Assembly (NCBI GenBank): GCA_903632075.3
Contig: CAHIKZ030000388.1
Span: forward strand, 536,001 to 600,000
Direction: 5' to 3'
DNA: 64,000 nucleotides
Source: Acanthosepion pharaonis
Taxonomy: Eukaryota; Mollusca; Cephalopoda; Sepiida; Sepiidae
Within the stretch, counting starts at the first letter, position 1. Each line of letters begins with the position of its first letter. A model generated the notes under the pieces. That model ran no database searches, was not told the DNA's origin, and was given only the letters and a program-made list of their open reading frames with translations. Below, one piece after another: positions 44,493 to 55,306 of the stretch. Position numbers and translations under genes: made by a program.

Positions 44493-46080
44493 CATTGTGC
44501 TCAGGATATACATGGCAATTTACTTCGGGAATTACTAGCCTGCTAACTGATACCCTGTCTTTCAGTAGTGTATTCTCCTTACAATAAACCTCTCTTCCTT
44601 TCATCTATGCCTGTGTTGCCATTTCTTTCATTCAAGTACCACCTTTGTCTGTTTGTAACCTTCTTTAAGGATACAACATACTATTTATTTCAAACCAAGT
44701 CAGCACATATTTTAACAGAACTGTTTAAAAAGAAAAATTGAAGACATTTTTATAACCAGAATTATAACAATAAAGCAATTAAAATAAATATGAGTTTGTT
44801 GTATTGATATCATTTAAGTTTATGAAACTATTTAGAAGTTATAACATCTAGAAAATTAAAATCACTGCTTCCTAAGAAATTTACAAGATTTAAAACATTC
44901 TGAACTAAAAATCAAATATGTTATCTACTTGAGACACAATGACACAAACTAAAACATTCTTTTCCTTGATTTACTTCATGCAAAGTCAAATAAATACAAG
45001 TTTGCCATATTGATAACATTTCAGTTTATGAAATTATTTAGAAGTTATAACATCTAGAAAATTAAAAACATTGCTTTGGAAAAGCTTGTGGGATTCCTAG
45101 GCTGCAACCTACATTAGCATAAAGGAAAATCTGGCCTTTGGCCCCAGGCTGCAGCCTATACTAGCCTAAAGGATAATACAGCCCTGCTTGTATCTTAGTG
45201 GCATTGTTACCTTGCTTGGGGTGAAAGGATTTATAAAAAAAAAAAAAAAAAACCAGGACTAATGAAATTATGCCTGCCTCTGGAGCCACCCTCTAACTCA
45301 TTTGTACCAGTCTTGAATATTTTTTTTTTTTTTTCAGTATATATTACTAAATATGTCTTCCATAATTGGTAATTACTACAAAAGCAAAAAACCACTAGCT
45401 TTCCCAAGAACAGCTATGGCAATGAATAGTTTAAAGAAAAGGATATTATAAAGAACCATTATAGCCAGGGCAGGATTTTGACCTGTTGGAGCCCCAAGAC
45501 TAATGAAATTATGCCTGGCTCCTGGAGGGAGCCACCCACTTGTACCAGTCTTGAATATTTTTTTTTTTTTATTCAGGATATATTTTAGTGACATTTACAT
45601 TGCTTGAAGTAAAGTTATTGTAAATTCTTTCAATAATCTAGAATGGCTATCTTTTGTTTGTCAATGAAAACATTCTTCAAGAAATACCATTATTTTACTA
45701 TTTATTGTAAACCAAATTCACAATACAACCATTAGTTAAAAAGAAAAAAAAAATGTTTTTTTTTTTTTTTTTTATAACCAGCATTATAACAAAATCAAAA
45801 TAAATATGAATTTATTATACTGATATCATTTCAGATTATAAAACTACTTAGAAAATTAAAATCACTGCTTTATTAAAAATTAAGATTTAAACATTCCAAA
45901 CTAAAAATCAAACATGTCATCTACTTGAAACACAATGACACAAACTAAAACATTCTTTTCCTTCCTTGCTTTACTTCATGCAAAGTCAAATAAATACAAG
46001 TTTGTCATATTGATAGCATTTCAGTTCATGAAATTATTTAGAAGTTATAACATCTAGAAAATTAAAATCATTCTGTACCA
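44215..46080. repeat. Local tandem duplication array, ~1 kb blocks
   Basis: GACTAATGAAATTATGCCTG at 45257 and 45494; CTATCTTTTGTTTGTCAATA at 44349 and 45650; ACACAATGACACAAACTAAAA at 44935 and 45930. A ~70-base unit ending GAAGTTATAACATCTAGAAA occurs near 44840 and 45050, and again (with decay) near 45850 and 46045. A (TA)n tract lies at 44453-44486. Confidence 0.8.
45180..45255 (+). mobile_element. LINE-A tail fragment
   Basis: TGTATCTTAGTGGCATTGTT, then CCTTGCTTGGGGTGAAAGGA and an A-run. Confidence 0.65.
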
Positions 46081-46905
46081 TGTCCCCACAGGACATAGGT
46101 AATCATGGCTCTCCACAATTTCTTGTCCCTTGCAGTGTTAACTAAATTCTGTCTATTTCTAAACCCTCTTCCACCATCCATTTTCTCAAGCTCAAAGTAT
46201 ATTATGCATTACTTTCCTGTCACTCTTACCCTCAATCTGTCCTGTGAGTATCAGATTTTCCAAGCCCTCTTTCCACATTACGTGTCCTAGAAATTTCAAC
46301 TGTCTCTTCTTGATGTTAAACATAAGTTTTCTTTTTGTTTCCATTTTCTCTAAAACCTTGTTCACATGTTTGGTCCATGTTATCCTAAGCATCTTTCTGG
46401 AGAACAATATTTCTGTTGCTTCAAGTTTCTTCATATTTGAGGAAATTATCCAGAATTCACTGGCATATAGGAGGCCTATGTTCAATACTCTTTTCTTTGT
46501 TTCTAATGAAGTTTTTGTTAATACTCTGCTTAGTTTCTGGAATGCATCTTTGAGCATCCCAATAAATCTTCAGATTTTATTGTTGCACTTTCAGACCTCT
46601 GTTAGAACACGTCTCAGTTATTTAAATTTTTGTGCTTGGTACATTTTGGTACCACAGATTTGTTAATTGCATTTTTGGCTTGTCAGTTTATGTTTAGTCC
46701 TTTCTTCTTGCTTTCCTTCACTACCTTCTGTAGCAGCTTTTGTAGTTTTCTTTCCATGTCTGCTATCAGCGCTGGGCCATTTGCATATCTTACATTGTTA
46801 AGATTGTGGCTGCCAGTACCGAATTCTGGCAGAATATCTAATTGTTTTTGTCTAACAGCATATATCAACACCTTATGTATCATGTAATGCCAATATTTAA
46901 CTTTC
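46075..46905 (-). mobile_element. RTE-type LINE, 3' part of the reverse transcriptase
   Basis: Minus-strand frames: GSHNLNNVRYANGPALIADM (the catalytic YADD position reads YANG, so inactive), KLQKLLQKVVKESKKKGLNI, then VLNIGLLYASEFWIISSNMK, LEATEILFSRKMLRITWTKH and FLGHVMWKEGLENLILTGQI. It ends with KKLWRAMITYVL-like sequence and CCTGTGGGGACATGG near 46080. This is the best-preserved RTE copy of the window. Confidence 0.85.
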
Positions 46906-47178
46906 CTGGGAGCTGTGAAGCAATAAAAACGTTATTCTGCTTTCACAATTGAATACATCTTACATTATATTTTTGTGTGGACATGATTACTAGAGGCTGT
47001 GATGTGTTTTATGTTGTAGCTTTGTTGAAGTTATATTTTAGAATACAGTTTAATTTCTTTAAGAAATTGTCGGATATTATATGGATTAATGTCCTGAAAG
47101 AGCTCATTCATGTTTGGTTGATTTTGTTCAGTGGCGCATCAATCTTTATGGGCCAACTAATGTCGAAATCCAAACTTT
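46848..47178 (+). repeat. Dispersed repeat with GGCATATCAAC-like boxes
   Basis: AACAGCATATATCAACACC TTATG at the left and GGCGCATCAATCTTTATGGG at the right resemble the repeat at 10775. Boundaries uncertain. Confidence 0.4.
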
Positions 47179-47204
47179 GAACACATTTGATGCAGAATAA
47201 TAAT

Positions 47205-47720
47205 AAAAATTATTTACATTATTATTATTATTATTATTATTTACATTATTATTATTATTATTATTTTATTATTATTATTATTCGGACTATTTTCCTCATC
47301 TTTTTCACCATATTTATTTACATTATTATTATTTATTTAACGTTATTAACGTTTATTATTATTATTAACATTATTATTTACATTATTCTTATTATTAACA
47401 TTATTATTTACATTATTATTATTATTTACATTATTATTTACATTATTATTATTATTAACATTATTATTTCGCTCACATTATTATGTTTAATTGGATTGTT
47501 ATCATTTATTATTTACATTATTATTATTATTTACATTTATTATTATTATTTACATTTATTATTTACATTATTATTTTTATTTATTATTATTATTTTATAT
47601 TATTATTTACATTATTATTATTTATTTTTACATTATTATTATTTACATTATTATTATTTTGGGACTTTGTCCTCATCTTTGCACTAGCGTTTCGGCGTTG
47701 TATGCTTGACCTTCTTTATT
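47205..47720 (-). repeat. (ATT)n expansion inside an S3 fragment
   Basis: ATTATT arrays separated by ACATT steps, enclosing S3 phrases in reverse (TTCGGACTATTTTCCTCATC at 47280, GGACTTTGTCCTCATCTTTG at 47661, CGTTTCGGCGTTG near 47690). The S3 tail contains ATTTACATTATT, the likely seed of the expansion. Confidence 0.75.
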
Positions 47721-47744
47721 GGTTTTGGGTCCATGTTGTCACTT

Positions 47745-48040
47745 GGATATAACCAACATAGCCCAAAGAGCGCGAGTTCTGTCACCCGGATATAAGGCAG
47801 TGGAGAACTTTCAGAGGAAAATTAACAGAAGATAACTGATATCCATTAAACATGGCATGTGGAACTAGAACAGTCTACCCCAGTGAGCGAAATAAAGGGT
47901 TCAGTTCGACATTCCAACCACCTGAAGAAGGCCGGAGCGTAAAACAGCCGAAACATAATAAATATGGCGACAAAGATGAGGACAATAGTCCGAATAATGT
48001 AAATAATGTACATAATACTTCATCTCAGAAATATAGACTG

Positions 48041-48072
<32 letters not shown>
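47745..48072 (+). mobile_element. SINE S3, copy 4, ending in (AAT)n
   Basis: GATATCCATTAAACATGGCA, GTGGAACTAGAACAGTCTAC, CTGAAGAAGGCCGG ... CAGCCGAAACATAATA, ACAATAGTCCGAATAATGTA, then (ATA)n at 48040-48072. Confidence 0.8.
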
Positions 48073-48073
<1 letters not shown>

Positions 48074-48224
48074 GTGACAAACTAACATATACACACATTC
48101 TCTACCAAGTGTTCGAAGAAAGATCTCAATTGATTGATCTGTTTTCTAAGGTTTATCTATCATTTGTGGATTATTTAAAATTTTTTTTTTTTAGATAATA
48201 ATGGTTTTATTGATACAGGTGTTA

Positions 48225-48480
48225 CTAATTAACACATAGCTGGGGGAGAAGCAGTGGATTCATACTTATCCCAAGGGTATTTGTGCTTATAGTGAAAATA
48301 ATGAACTCGACAAGAACTGGGACTAGGCGCTCTAATTAACAATTCTGAGCTATTATGAATTAGACCACTTGGCATTCCCAAGTATTCACCCATCTAGGTA
48401 CTGACCAGGCTCAACATTGCTTAACTTTGATGATCACATGGGGACCAGTGTTTCATTGTGATGTGGGCATAAGCCCCAAG
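48225..48480 (-). mobile_element. Composite SINE (5S-rRNA-like head plus S1), copy 3
   Basis: On the minus strand: TGATCATCAAAGTTAAGCAA, TGTTGAGCCTGGTCAGTACC and AGATGGGTGAATACTTGGGA (5S-like, about 48440-48370), then AATAGCTCAGAATTGTTAAT (tRNA-like) and the S1 body with AAATACCCTTGGGATAAGTA. Confidence 0.8.
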
Positions 48481-48574
48481 AATTAAGATTCAAGATAAAC
48501 ATTCCTAAAACAGAAACTACAATATGAAATTGGAATAAGAGCAGTGATGGAAATTATCTTGAGTCCATAAAAAC

Positions 48575-49008
48575 TCAGGAATGTGGAATTAAAGATACAC
48601 ACACGACTGTCAAATTTGGCATATGAGGGTCAAGCTGATCAGTTCCTAGGAAACTGACAGCCCGACACCAGCACATGAGATTTGATTATAGTGAAGGTTT
48701 TGTGCAGAACCATCCACACTTTTTGAAGGGCTGAATACAGAGACCTGGTGCACTACGTGCCACAGGGTCCCCAAACGACCCTCCGTAGGTTTTGAATTCA
48801 GAGTTGTCCTTCTAGACCAGGTGCCATCAAGGTTATAGAACCTAGTCTGTCCTGTTATTTACCCATTGCTGGAGGGAAAAGAAGAGGATTCACACATTTC
48901 CCAAGAGTATTAGCACGTAAGTGACTGTAATGAACTTGACTAGAATTCAAACATGGTTCTCAGATTCCTCAATTGGAGCTGCTACCCATTACTCCATTTA
49001 TGATGTGT
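48575..49008 (-). mobile_element. SINE S1, near full length
   Basis: Head at about 49000 (GAATTCAAACATGGTTCTCA in the plus reading), mid-body TTTCCCAAGAGTATTAGCAC, then GGTTATAGAACCTAGTCTGT, CACAGGGTCCCCAAACGACC and ATGAGATTTGATTATAGTGA. This shows S1 to be about 430 bases long. Confidence 0.8.
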
Positions 49009-49009
49009 G

Positions 49010-49372
49010 AGGGTTAAGGAGCTCATTTCTTAGAATCAACAGGCAGACTACCAGCACATATCATTTTATTATAATGGCGGAGGCTTGTGTAGAACCAACT
49101 TTTTTTTTTTTTTTTTGAAGAGCAAATACAGTGCCCAGTATGCCACAACAAGGTCCCCAAATGACCCTCTGCAGGTTTTAACTTTAGAGTTGTCTTTCTC
49201 CTAGAGCATTCTCCAACAAGGCTATAGGATTCAGCCTGTCCTATCTTACCCATAGATGGGGGAGAGAAGAGATGAATTCATACCATTCCCCAATGATATT
49301 AGCACATAAGTGAATGTTCTGAACTTGACTAGAATTCGAACTTGGTTCTCAGATTCCTCACTCTACAAAAGC
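49010..49372 (-). mobile_element. SINE S1, second copy in tandem
   Basis: Same order as its neighbour: TATCATTTTATTATAATGGC, AAGGTCCCCAAATGACCCTC, GATTCAGCCTGTCC, TATTAGCACATAAGTGAATG, AGAATTCGAACTTGGTTCTC. Both copies have the same orientation and nearly touch. Confidence 0.8.
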
Positions 49373-49599
49373 AAAAATTAATCCAAGAATTCATGCTATG
49401 TTCATCAAAAGCATTGTCAGATTCAGACTAAATGATATGCAAGGTACCAAACTTTTTCAGAAATGCTTACCAATGATTAAAAATGGTTCCAAATGAATGA
49501 ATCCTCCTCAGCTTTAAAACAACCTTTGATCAGATTTTGAAGACTGGTACAGCAAAAAAAAATCACAGAAAGAATTTTACCAAATAACCATTAATCATC

Positions 49600-50215
49600 T
49601 GAGAGACGCCTTGCTGCTTTCCATCAGTATGGCTGATGCTAACCTCCAGTACGTGACTTGTTACACCACAGGCTCATGTTCTCACCTGACATGAAGTGGA
49701 AAGACTATTGAATCTACTGCTAGGTCAGCTGCTAAGAAAGTTGGTTCACTGTGTCATGCAAGACAATTTTTCTCTCCAGAATCTATCTGGTATATCTCTA
49801 AGTCTACCAATCATCCATACTTAGAACATTGCTGCCACAAATGGTCTGGTTCCCTTGTTATTTACCTTGAGCTTCTTAAGATCAAAAAGGAGAATCAGCA
49901 ATATTATTGGTCCTGTTCTCGGCTCCAGTCACTTTCCCACTGCCATAAGGTTGCATCTATGTCCTTTCTAGAAATACTTTATGGTAATTTTTTTTTTTTT
50001 TGGGGGGATGTACTCTTCACTATGGTACTTAGAGTTTTTGAATTTAAGCACAGTACTAGACAGTTGAGCTGGTTAGATGTAGCCATAAATTCTATGTTAA
50101 GTTTTTTTCTCACACTTCTTTGTGGAACTTCCTTCTGGCGCCATGCTTTCCAGCTGATTTTAATTGGCAAAAAATTTAAATGCAGTGTCAATTGATATCT
50201 ACTGACCTCCTGGTC
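49600..50215 (+). mobile_element. LINE-A copy, extends further 5' than most
   Basis: RSAAKKVGSLCHARQFFSPE and SIWYISKSTNHPYLEHCCHK WSG-like at 49720-49850, then SRLQSLSHCHKVASM, and CAGTGTCAATTGATATCTAC at the 3' end. Frameshifted at T- and G-runs. Confidence 0.8.
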
Positions 50216-51094
50216 ACTATTAATTGGCGTTATATATATATATATAACAGAAGCTGCATCACTTGGACATTTCTAACAGTAACAACTAAAATTAGTAGCA
50301 CATGTAGCTTTCCACACTACCTTAAAAAGGTTAGTAAGGAAACTACCATCAATATTATATTGAGCAATAACAGTAGACTTGGGAGACCTATTTTCCTGAA
50401 AATCGGTTTTTTAAAATATTTTATAAATTTCAAGTGACAGTAACACTGTTCAGTCAATGAATGTTGAAAGTTTCCTTTGTGTAAACAGCTAACCTCAGTA
50501 TTATCATACGACTTTTCCAAAGAGTATTTCCAGTTACAATCTTAAAACCATGAAATAAGAGAGCTTATCCTCTTAAAAGAGATGAGAGATAGGGGACTTT
50601 TTTTTTTTTTTTTTTTTTAATGCTCTGGTTTCAGAAGAAATTATACTGATCAAAAACGTGAAGGCCAAAACTTAATTAGCCTGTGCATTATAAATCCTCA
50701 AAGTAATTTGAGGAAAAAACAAAAAAAAAAAAAAAACACTACACACACATTTCCTCTTCAAAGTACTTTGAGGACTTTTTCCTCCTCCTCCTTACCCCCC
50801 CTATTACGCTCAACAACGTTATGCGTTTGATCGTCGTTCGTTTATTTTTGAAAACGAATAATGTAGCTTTCTTAGTGTTTTTTTTAAAGATAAAGCGTTG
50901 AATGGTCAGTTGATAGAAGTACCTGATGAGACCATGAGGCCAAAATGAAGGTCGCGTATTCTATATGATTCTAATTATTAAAGTTTAAAGCTCTACATGT
51001 CATTTAAAAAAAAAAAAAATAAGTTATTTTTATCACGCCTTAAACGAGTCTTTATTTAGCGGTTCAAATCTCGATCCAATTGTAGTTACTGGCA

Positions 51095-51245
51095 TTCACA
51101 TGTTTCGACCAATCCATTCTTGAACATTAAGTGTACACTGTAGTGTACAGTCTGTGAGAATCGTCATTAGAAAAAGAGACTTGCTTCTCTCTTATGGCAT
51201 ACACCTGACAATGGTTGTGGAATGGATAAGTTGAAACGTTTAGTA
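51095..51245. repeat. Foldback element
   Basis: ATGTTTCGACCAATCCATTC at the left and GAATGGATAAGTTGAAACGT at the right pair with few mismatches. An inner palindrome GTGTACACTGTAGTGTAC lies at 51130-51150. Confidence 0.65.
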
Positions 51246-51464
51246 GCAAATATTGTTTTAGTGTTGTTGAGTCAGCTATGTCGATGTTTTTGTCAATTTG
51301 GACAATGGAAACTTAGTTAAAATTTATGGATGCAGATATGGAATATTCTTAACTTCACTGTTCATCAAATAGAGAACTTTTAAGTAAAAAAAAAAAAAAA
51401 AAAATCGTGTTTTTTTTTTTTTTTTTTTTTTTGTAATAATTATTACAGTAAATGTGTATAAAAA

Positions 51465-51545
51465 TTATTTTATTTTTTTATATCAGTTTCACCCATGCAA
51501 GGCAGTAAAGGAAAGCCATAAGGGGTTATTGGGTGTGGAAGAATT
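51465..51545 (-). mobile_element. LINE-A tail fragment
   Basis: TCAGTTTCACCCATGCAAGG, then CAGTAAAGGAAAGCCATAAG: LINE-A tail in reverse. Confidence 0.5.
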
Positions 51546-51654
51546 AATAACAGAAACAATAGTGAATGGGAAGAGAAAACGGATACCGATCAAGGTTTTT
51601 TTTTGGGGGGGGTACTATTTTTAATTAGATTTCTTTAAAATAAATCCTTCCTTT

Positions 51655-51842
51655 CCAATTCCAGGCTTTCCAGCCAACTTTAATCTGAAAAGTAAATGCA
51701 GCGTCAATCGCTATCTACTATCCACCTGATTACTCTCTTTTTCCACGTCCACTCATAATGAGTATTCCTAATTCCTCCACACCCTGTATTTTAGTGGCTT
51801 TACTGCCTTGCATTGGGGGGGGGGGTTCCGATTAAAAAAAAT
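51655..51842 (+). mobile_element. LINE-A 3' end
   Basis: GGCTTTCCAGCCAACTTTAA, AAATGCAGCGTCAATCGCTA, then TTTAGTGGCTTTACTGCCTT and a G-run in place of the usual GGGG. Confidence 0.65.
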
Positions 51843-52089
51843 CTTCAGTCTGTGTGACATTTGTCAGAATAAAAAATATCGATTTGTCATCGATTTAAAA
51901 GAGGGTGTCTTGTTTATAATATCGATACAGTGCCAAATCGATCCCTGTTACAGAGCTGTTGGCTTTAACAGTTTTTTTGCATACGAAAACATTTTGGTGA
52001 GGAGGCGGGTACGTAGAGATAATCAACAAGTGGATGTAGTCATTTTTATTTTAATTAAAATAAAAAAGAGTATCCTTCATGTAAGAAGG

Positions 52090-52565
52090 TTATAAACCGA
52101 ATATAAAAATTCTAGGGCATATTATGAGGAAAGATGGCTTGTAAAATCTGATACTCACAGGACAGGTTGAAAGGTAAGAGGGACAGAAGAAAACAATGCA
52201 TAACATAGCGAGTTTAAGTAAAAATGGTTGACTGACGGAACAGGGATTTTTAGGAGAACCATGATCACCTATTGTCCTGGAAGAAAGGCACGAAGAATAA
52301 GCAAATAAAATAACATTTATTTGTTTCTTAGTATTAAAATTTAAATGTTATTTTCAGCAGGTACTATATATTTGTTGAGACGAGTTGATATTAATTTCAA
52401 CGTTTTAAGAAAATAAGCGGGGAAAAAACACATGGATGGCGGAATAGGGTTTTTAGGAAAAATAAGGCAAAATTTATTAAGACCCGCACAGAACAGGAAA
52501 TAGTGGAGAGTCATGATCACCTACGTCCTGAGGGGACACGGTACAAAGAAAAATAATTTAGAAAC
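52090..52565 (+). mobile_element. RTE-type LINE 3' end, duplicated
   Basis: KILGHIMRKDGL-type frame at 52105-52140, TGATACTCACAGGACAGGTTG, then two versions of the end: GAACCATGATCACCTATTGT (52255) and GAGTCATGATCACCTACGTC (52507). Confidence 0.65.
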
Positions 52566-55274
52566 TTCAAATGTTTGTAAACGTGTCATTGGAAAAAAAA
52601 TATGCAGATATTTGCAATTTCAAACTTGACGTTTGTAAATAACAGCTAATAAAAGTGATTTATTTATTAGCCCAAATGTCAATAACTTTGTAAAAGTCAA
52701 GGATCGATTCGAGTTGACACTGTATCAATATTGTAAATAAGCCCCCCCACCTCGTTCTAAATATTTTTTCCGACAAGTATTGCGGTCTAAAGACATACAA
52801 TATAATTATTTCCACCAAAAAAATTACCACTATTTTTCTTTTTATGAGTGGACGGGTATTTTTAATTTAAAAAATAGTGCCAATTCTTAAAAAAATACAG
52901 GAAATAAAAATCAATACGAATTAATTTTTCAGGTTCCATTTTAAATTTCAAAGAAAACGTATTGCAATGTGGGGGAAAAAAAAATTTAGTAAAAGATCTG
53001 TTCCCAAAGCATAACGCAACATAGCGCTACGTTAAAACAGCACGAGTGTATACAGTCCATTTCAAAATACAAAGCTGGAAGCAGTTTTGGTGCCACAAGG
53101 TATCGAGATCTTCGCCTGGGATTACGTGTTTTACATTGAAAACACATTTAGCAGACCCAAAGTGATCTTAAAATAAAGCGTAAAACATTCATCAAAAACA
53201 ATCATTTGAAACCGAGACAGGATTTTTAGGTTTTGAAATGCACAAATAAAGGATTGTTTTAATATTCTTATTGCAAAGTAGCTTCTGCTTGTTACTACAA
53301 GAAAAATATTTTTCTCACTTTTTAGTTTTTATTGTTTATAAAAAACAAACAAAAACAAGTAAAAGACATTTATTTCCAGAAACGCAATGGGTAGTACTAG
53401 TAAGAAAAGTCGACACTACAATAGTACGCGACTAACAGCAGACGTAACAGAACTAGCTGCAAAAAATGTTTGAAAGAGGCGAAGACAAGTTGGGAAAGAA
53501 TTTAAACTCAAAAAAACTATCTCATCTGTCGGCATGGATGGAAACTGGCAAGCGAGTGTGGACCGCACTTGATGAATTATGTGAATTCTTCATCTGATTC
53601 AGTTATTGCAATGTAAATTTTAATGTTTAGCAATTATTACGTTCAAGACGGGGAGGGGAAGAGAGAGAGAGAGAAAAAAAAGATACAAGAATAATCTTAA
53701 AAGCAGGAGACAAAGTTACTACTATTACTACTGATGGAAAAAGAGCACCTGCTATTTCGGGTCACGGTCAGAGATCGCTACGCAAAGAAAAATAATGAGG
53801 AAGAAAGAATTACAATTTTATTTTGACAGCAGTTTCAAAGATAGTAGAATCTGTTTCAGGCAGGGCGTCACCAAAAAAAAAAAAAAAAAAAAAGACCAAA
53901 GAAATAAAAAAAACTGGAATTTATTTATCTCTCAAATGATTTGTAGTTTTATTTTTAGATTTATCTATAGTGTGTAAACATTTGTTTTGTTTTTAATTTG
54001 AAATGCGTATTTTTATTCGCCCGATTGTTTTTTTAGAAGAAAAAAAAAACAACCTAAAATACGGACATTGCAAAGTTTTATATAGGCTTTTTAAGTTTTT
54101 AAAAATTAATAGCAGTAATTACTTTGACAAAACATTTCAGCTGAATAGCATTGAGGCAAATGTCCTTAGTGTTTTTTTAGTACCCCAAGCAAGAAGAAGG
54201 GGCCACTAATCCTCCCTATAAGTACCGTAAATGGCCTTTTGTATACCATACTTTATGAGTTCAAGAGAAATAGACATGCATCAACTATTGGGCTGTGTGT
54301 CTTGGGGAATTTCCATTTATAAAAATTTAATAAAAAAAAAATTTTATAGAAGTTTTAAAATTTAAATTATTTCCTGTTAAGACCGAGTTTAAAGCTTTTA
54401 TTTATTTATTTTTAGCTTTAAATAAGCGAGCCTTCAAGGTATTGAATTTGAAAGTAATTCTTAAAGAAAAAAAAAAAATCTGCATAACCATAAGCAAACA
54501 AGAAAACTCGATACTTAATTTAAGTCTTATGTAAGGTAAGAAGGACAAGGTTAAGAAACTGGTTTAACAGGTGTTGAATCGAAACAGCTAGATTTGTAAA
54601 AAAAATATAATAATTTTAGAACACAGAAGTTTAAAATTAAAAATAGACTAGCGTGTGCTTTTCATTCCAGACCGACATCTGACAAAGTTGTAGTAAACAT
54701 TAGGTAAAAATGTTTAAATTCCGAACTAAATGCCACTCGACGGATGGTATTCAATAAATTTTATGAATCAGAAAAATAAAAATCATATGCCATATGTTAG
54801 AAAAGTAAATGCCATTCACATTTGGCGCAAATTTAAGACCGTTCTTAAACCAGGAAGCTATGTGAAAAATGAATTTCAATTTAAAGTAGGTTGAATCAGT
54901 CAGTAAACAATCCAATAGAATTTCAAGTTCTGCACGGATATAGAAAAATAGACACGATAATGCTGCGTTGTCGAAAGTGAAAACACTTTCAAAAACTTAA
55001 CGCTAAGCAAAGTTAATAGTTGTACAATGTACAATATACTTTGTTGAAAGGAACCACAAAAATGCCTTCATTTTTCGACACTTTAAAAATATTCTGAGGA
55101 AGTAGAAAAATATTAACGCATAAAAAAATAATCTCCCTTAAGGCTTAAGAAAACAATACCCCACCATTATTAAAAATGTGTCGAAGATTTGTAACTTGTT
55201 TTAAGAAGCGGTAAAGATTTCTAGGAAAAAAAAAAAAAAAAAAGCCCCCGTCATTAAGGATCGTTGCAACTTAC
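52565..55274. other. Unique-looking 5' part of intron 2
   Basis: AT-rich, with A-runs at 53873 and elsewhere. I recognise no element, RNA gene or exon here apart from short purine tracts (53650-53680). Confidence 0.5.
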
Positions 55275-55306
55275 CTTTACACTGGAATCCTTGTTTGCCA
55301 AATCCC
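55275..55306 (-). CDS. PRKC (conventional, alpha/beta-like): Conventional protein kinase C, coding exon 2 (32-base micro-exon, C1A)
   Basis: After the acceptor TTTTGTAG the exon supplies the last base of Trp50, then GFGKQGFQCK and the first base of Val61. It ends at AAAG followed by GTAAGTTG, a near-consensus donor. It contributes zinc ligand Cys59 and the diacylglycerol-binding loop (Gly53-Gln58) of C1A. The length of 32 bases and the phase (2 in, 1 out) join exactly to the exons at 57352 and 32452. A small exon at this place is, to my knowledge, also found in vertebrate cPKC genes. It lies 2,045 bases downstream of exon 1 and is much too short for an ORF-length filter; it was identified by homology and splice sites. 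Confidence 0.96.
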
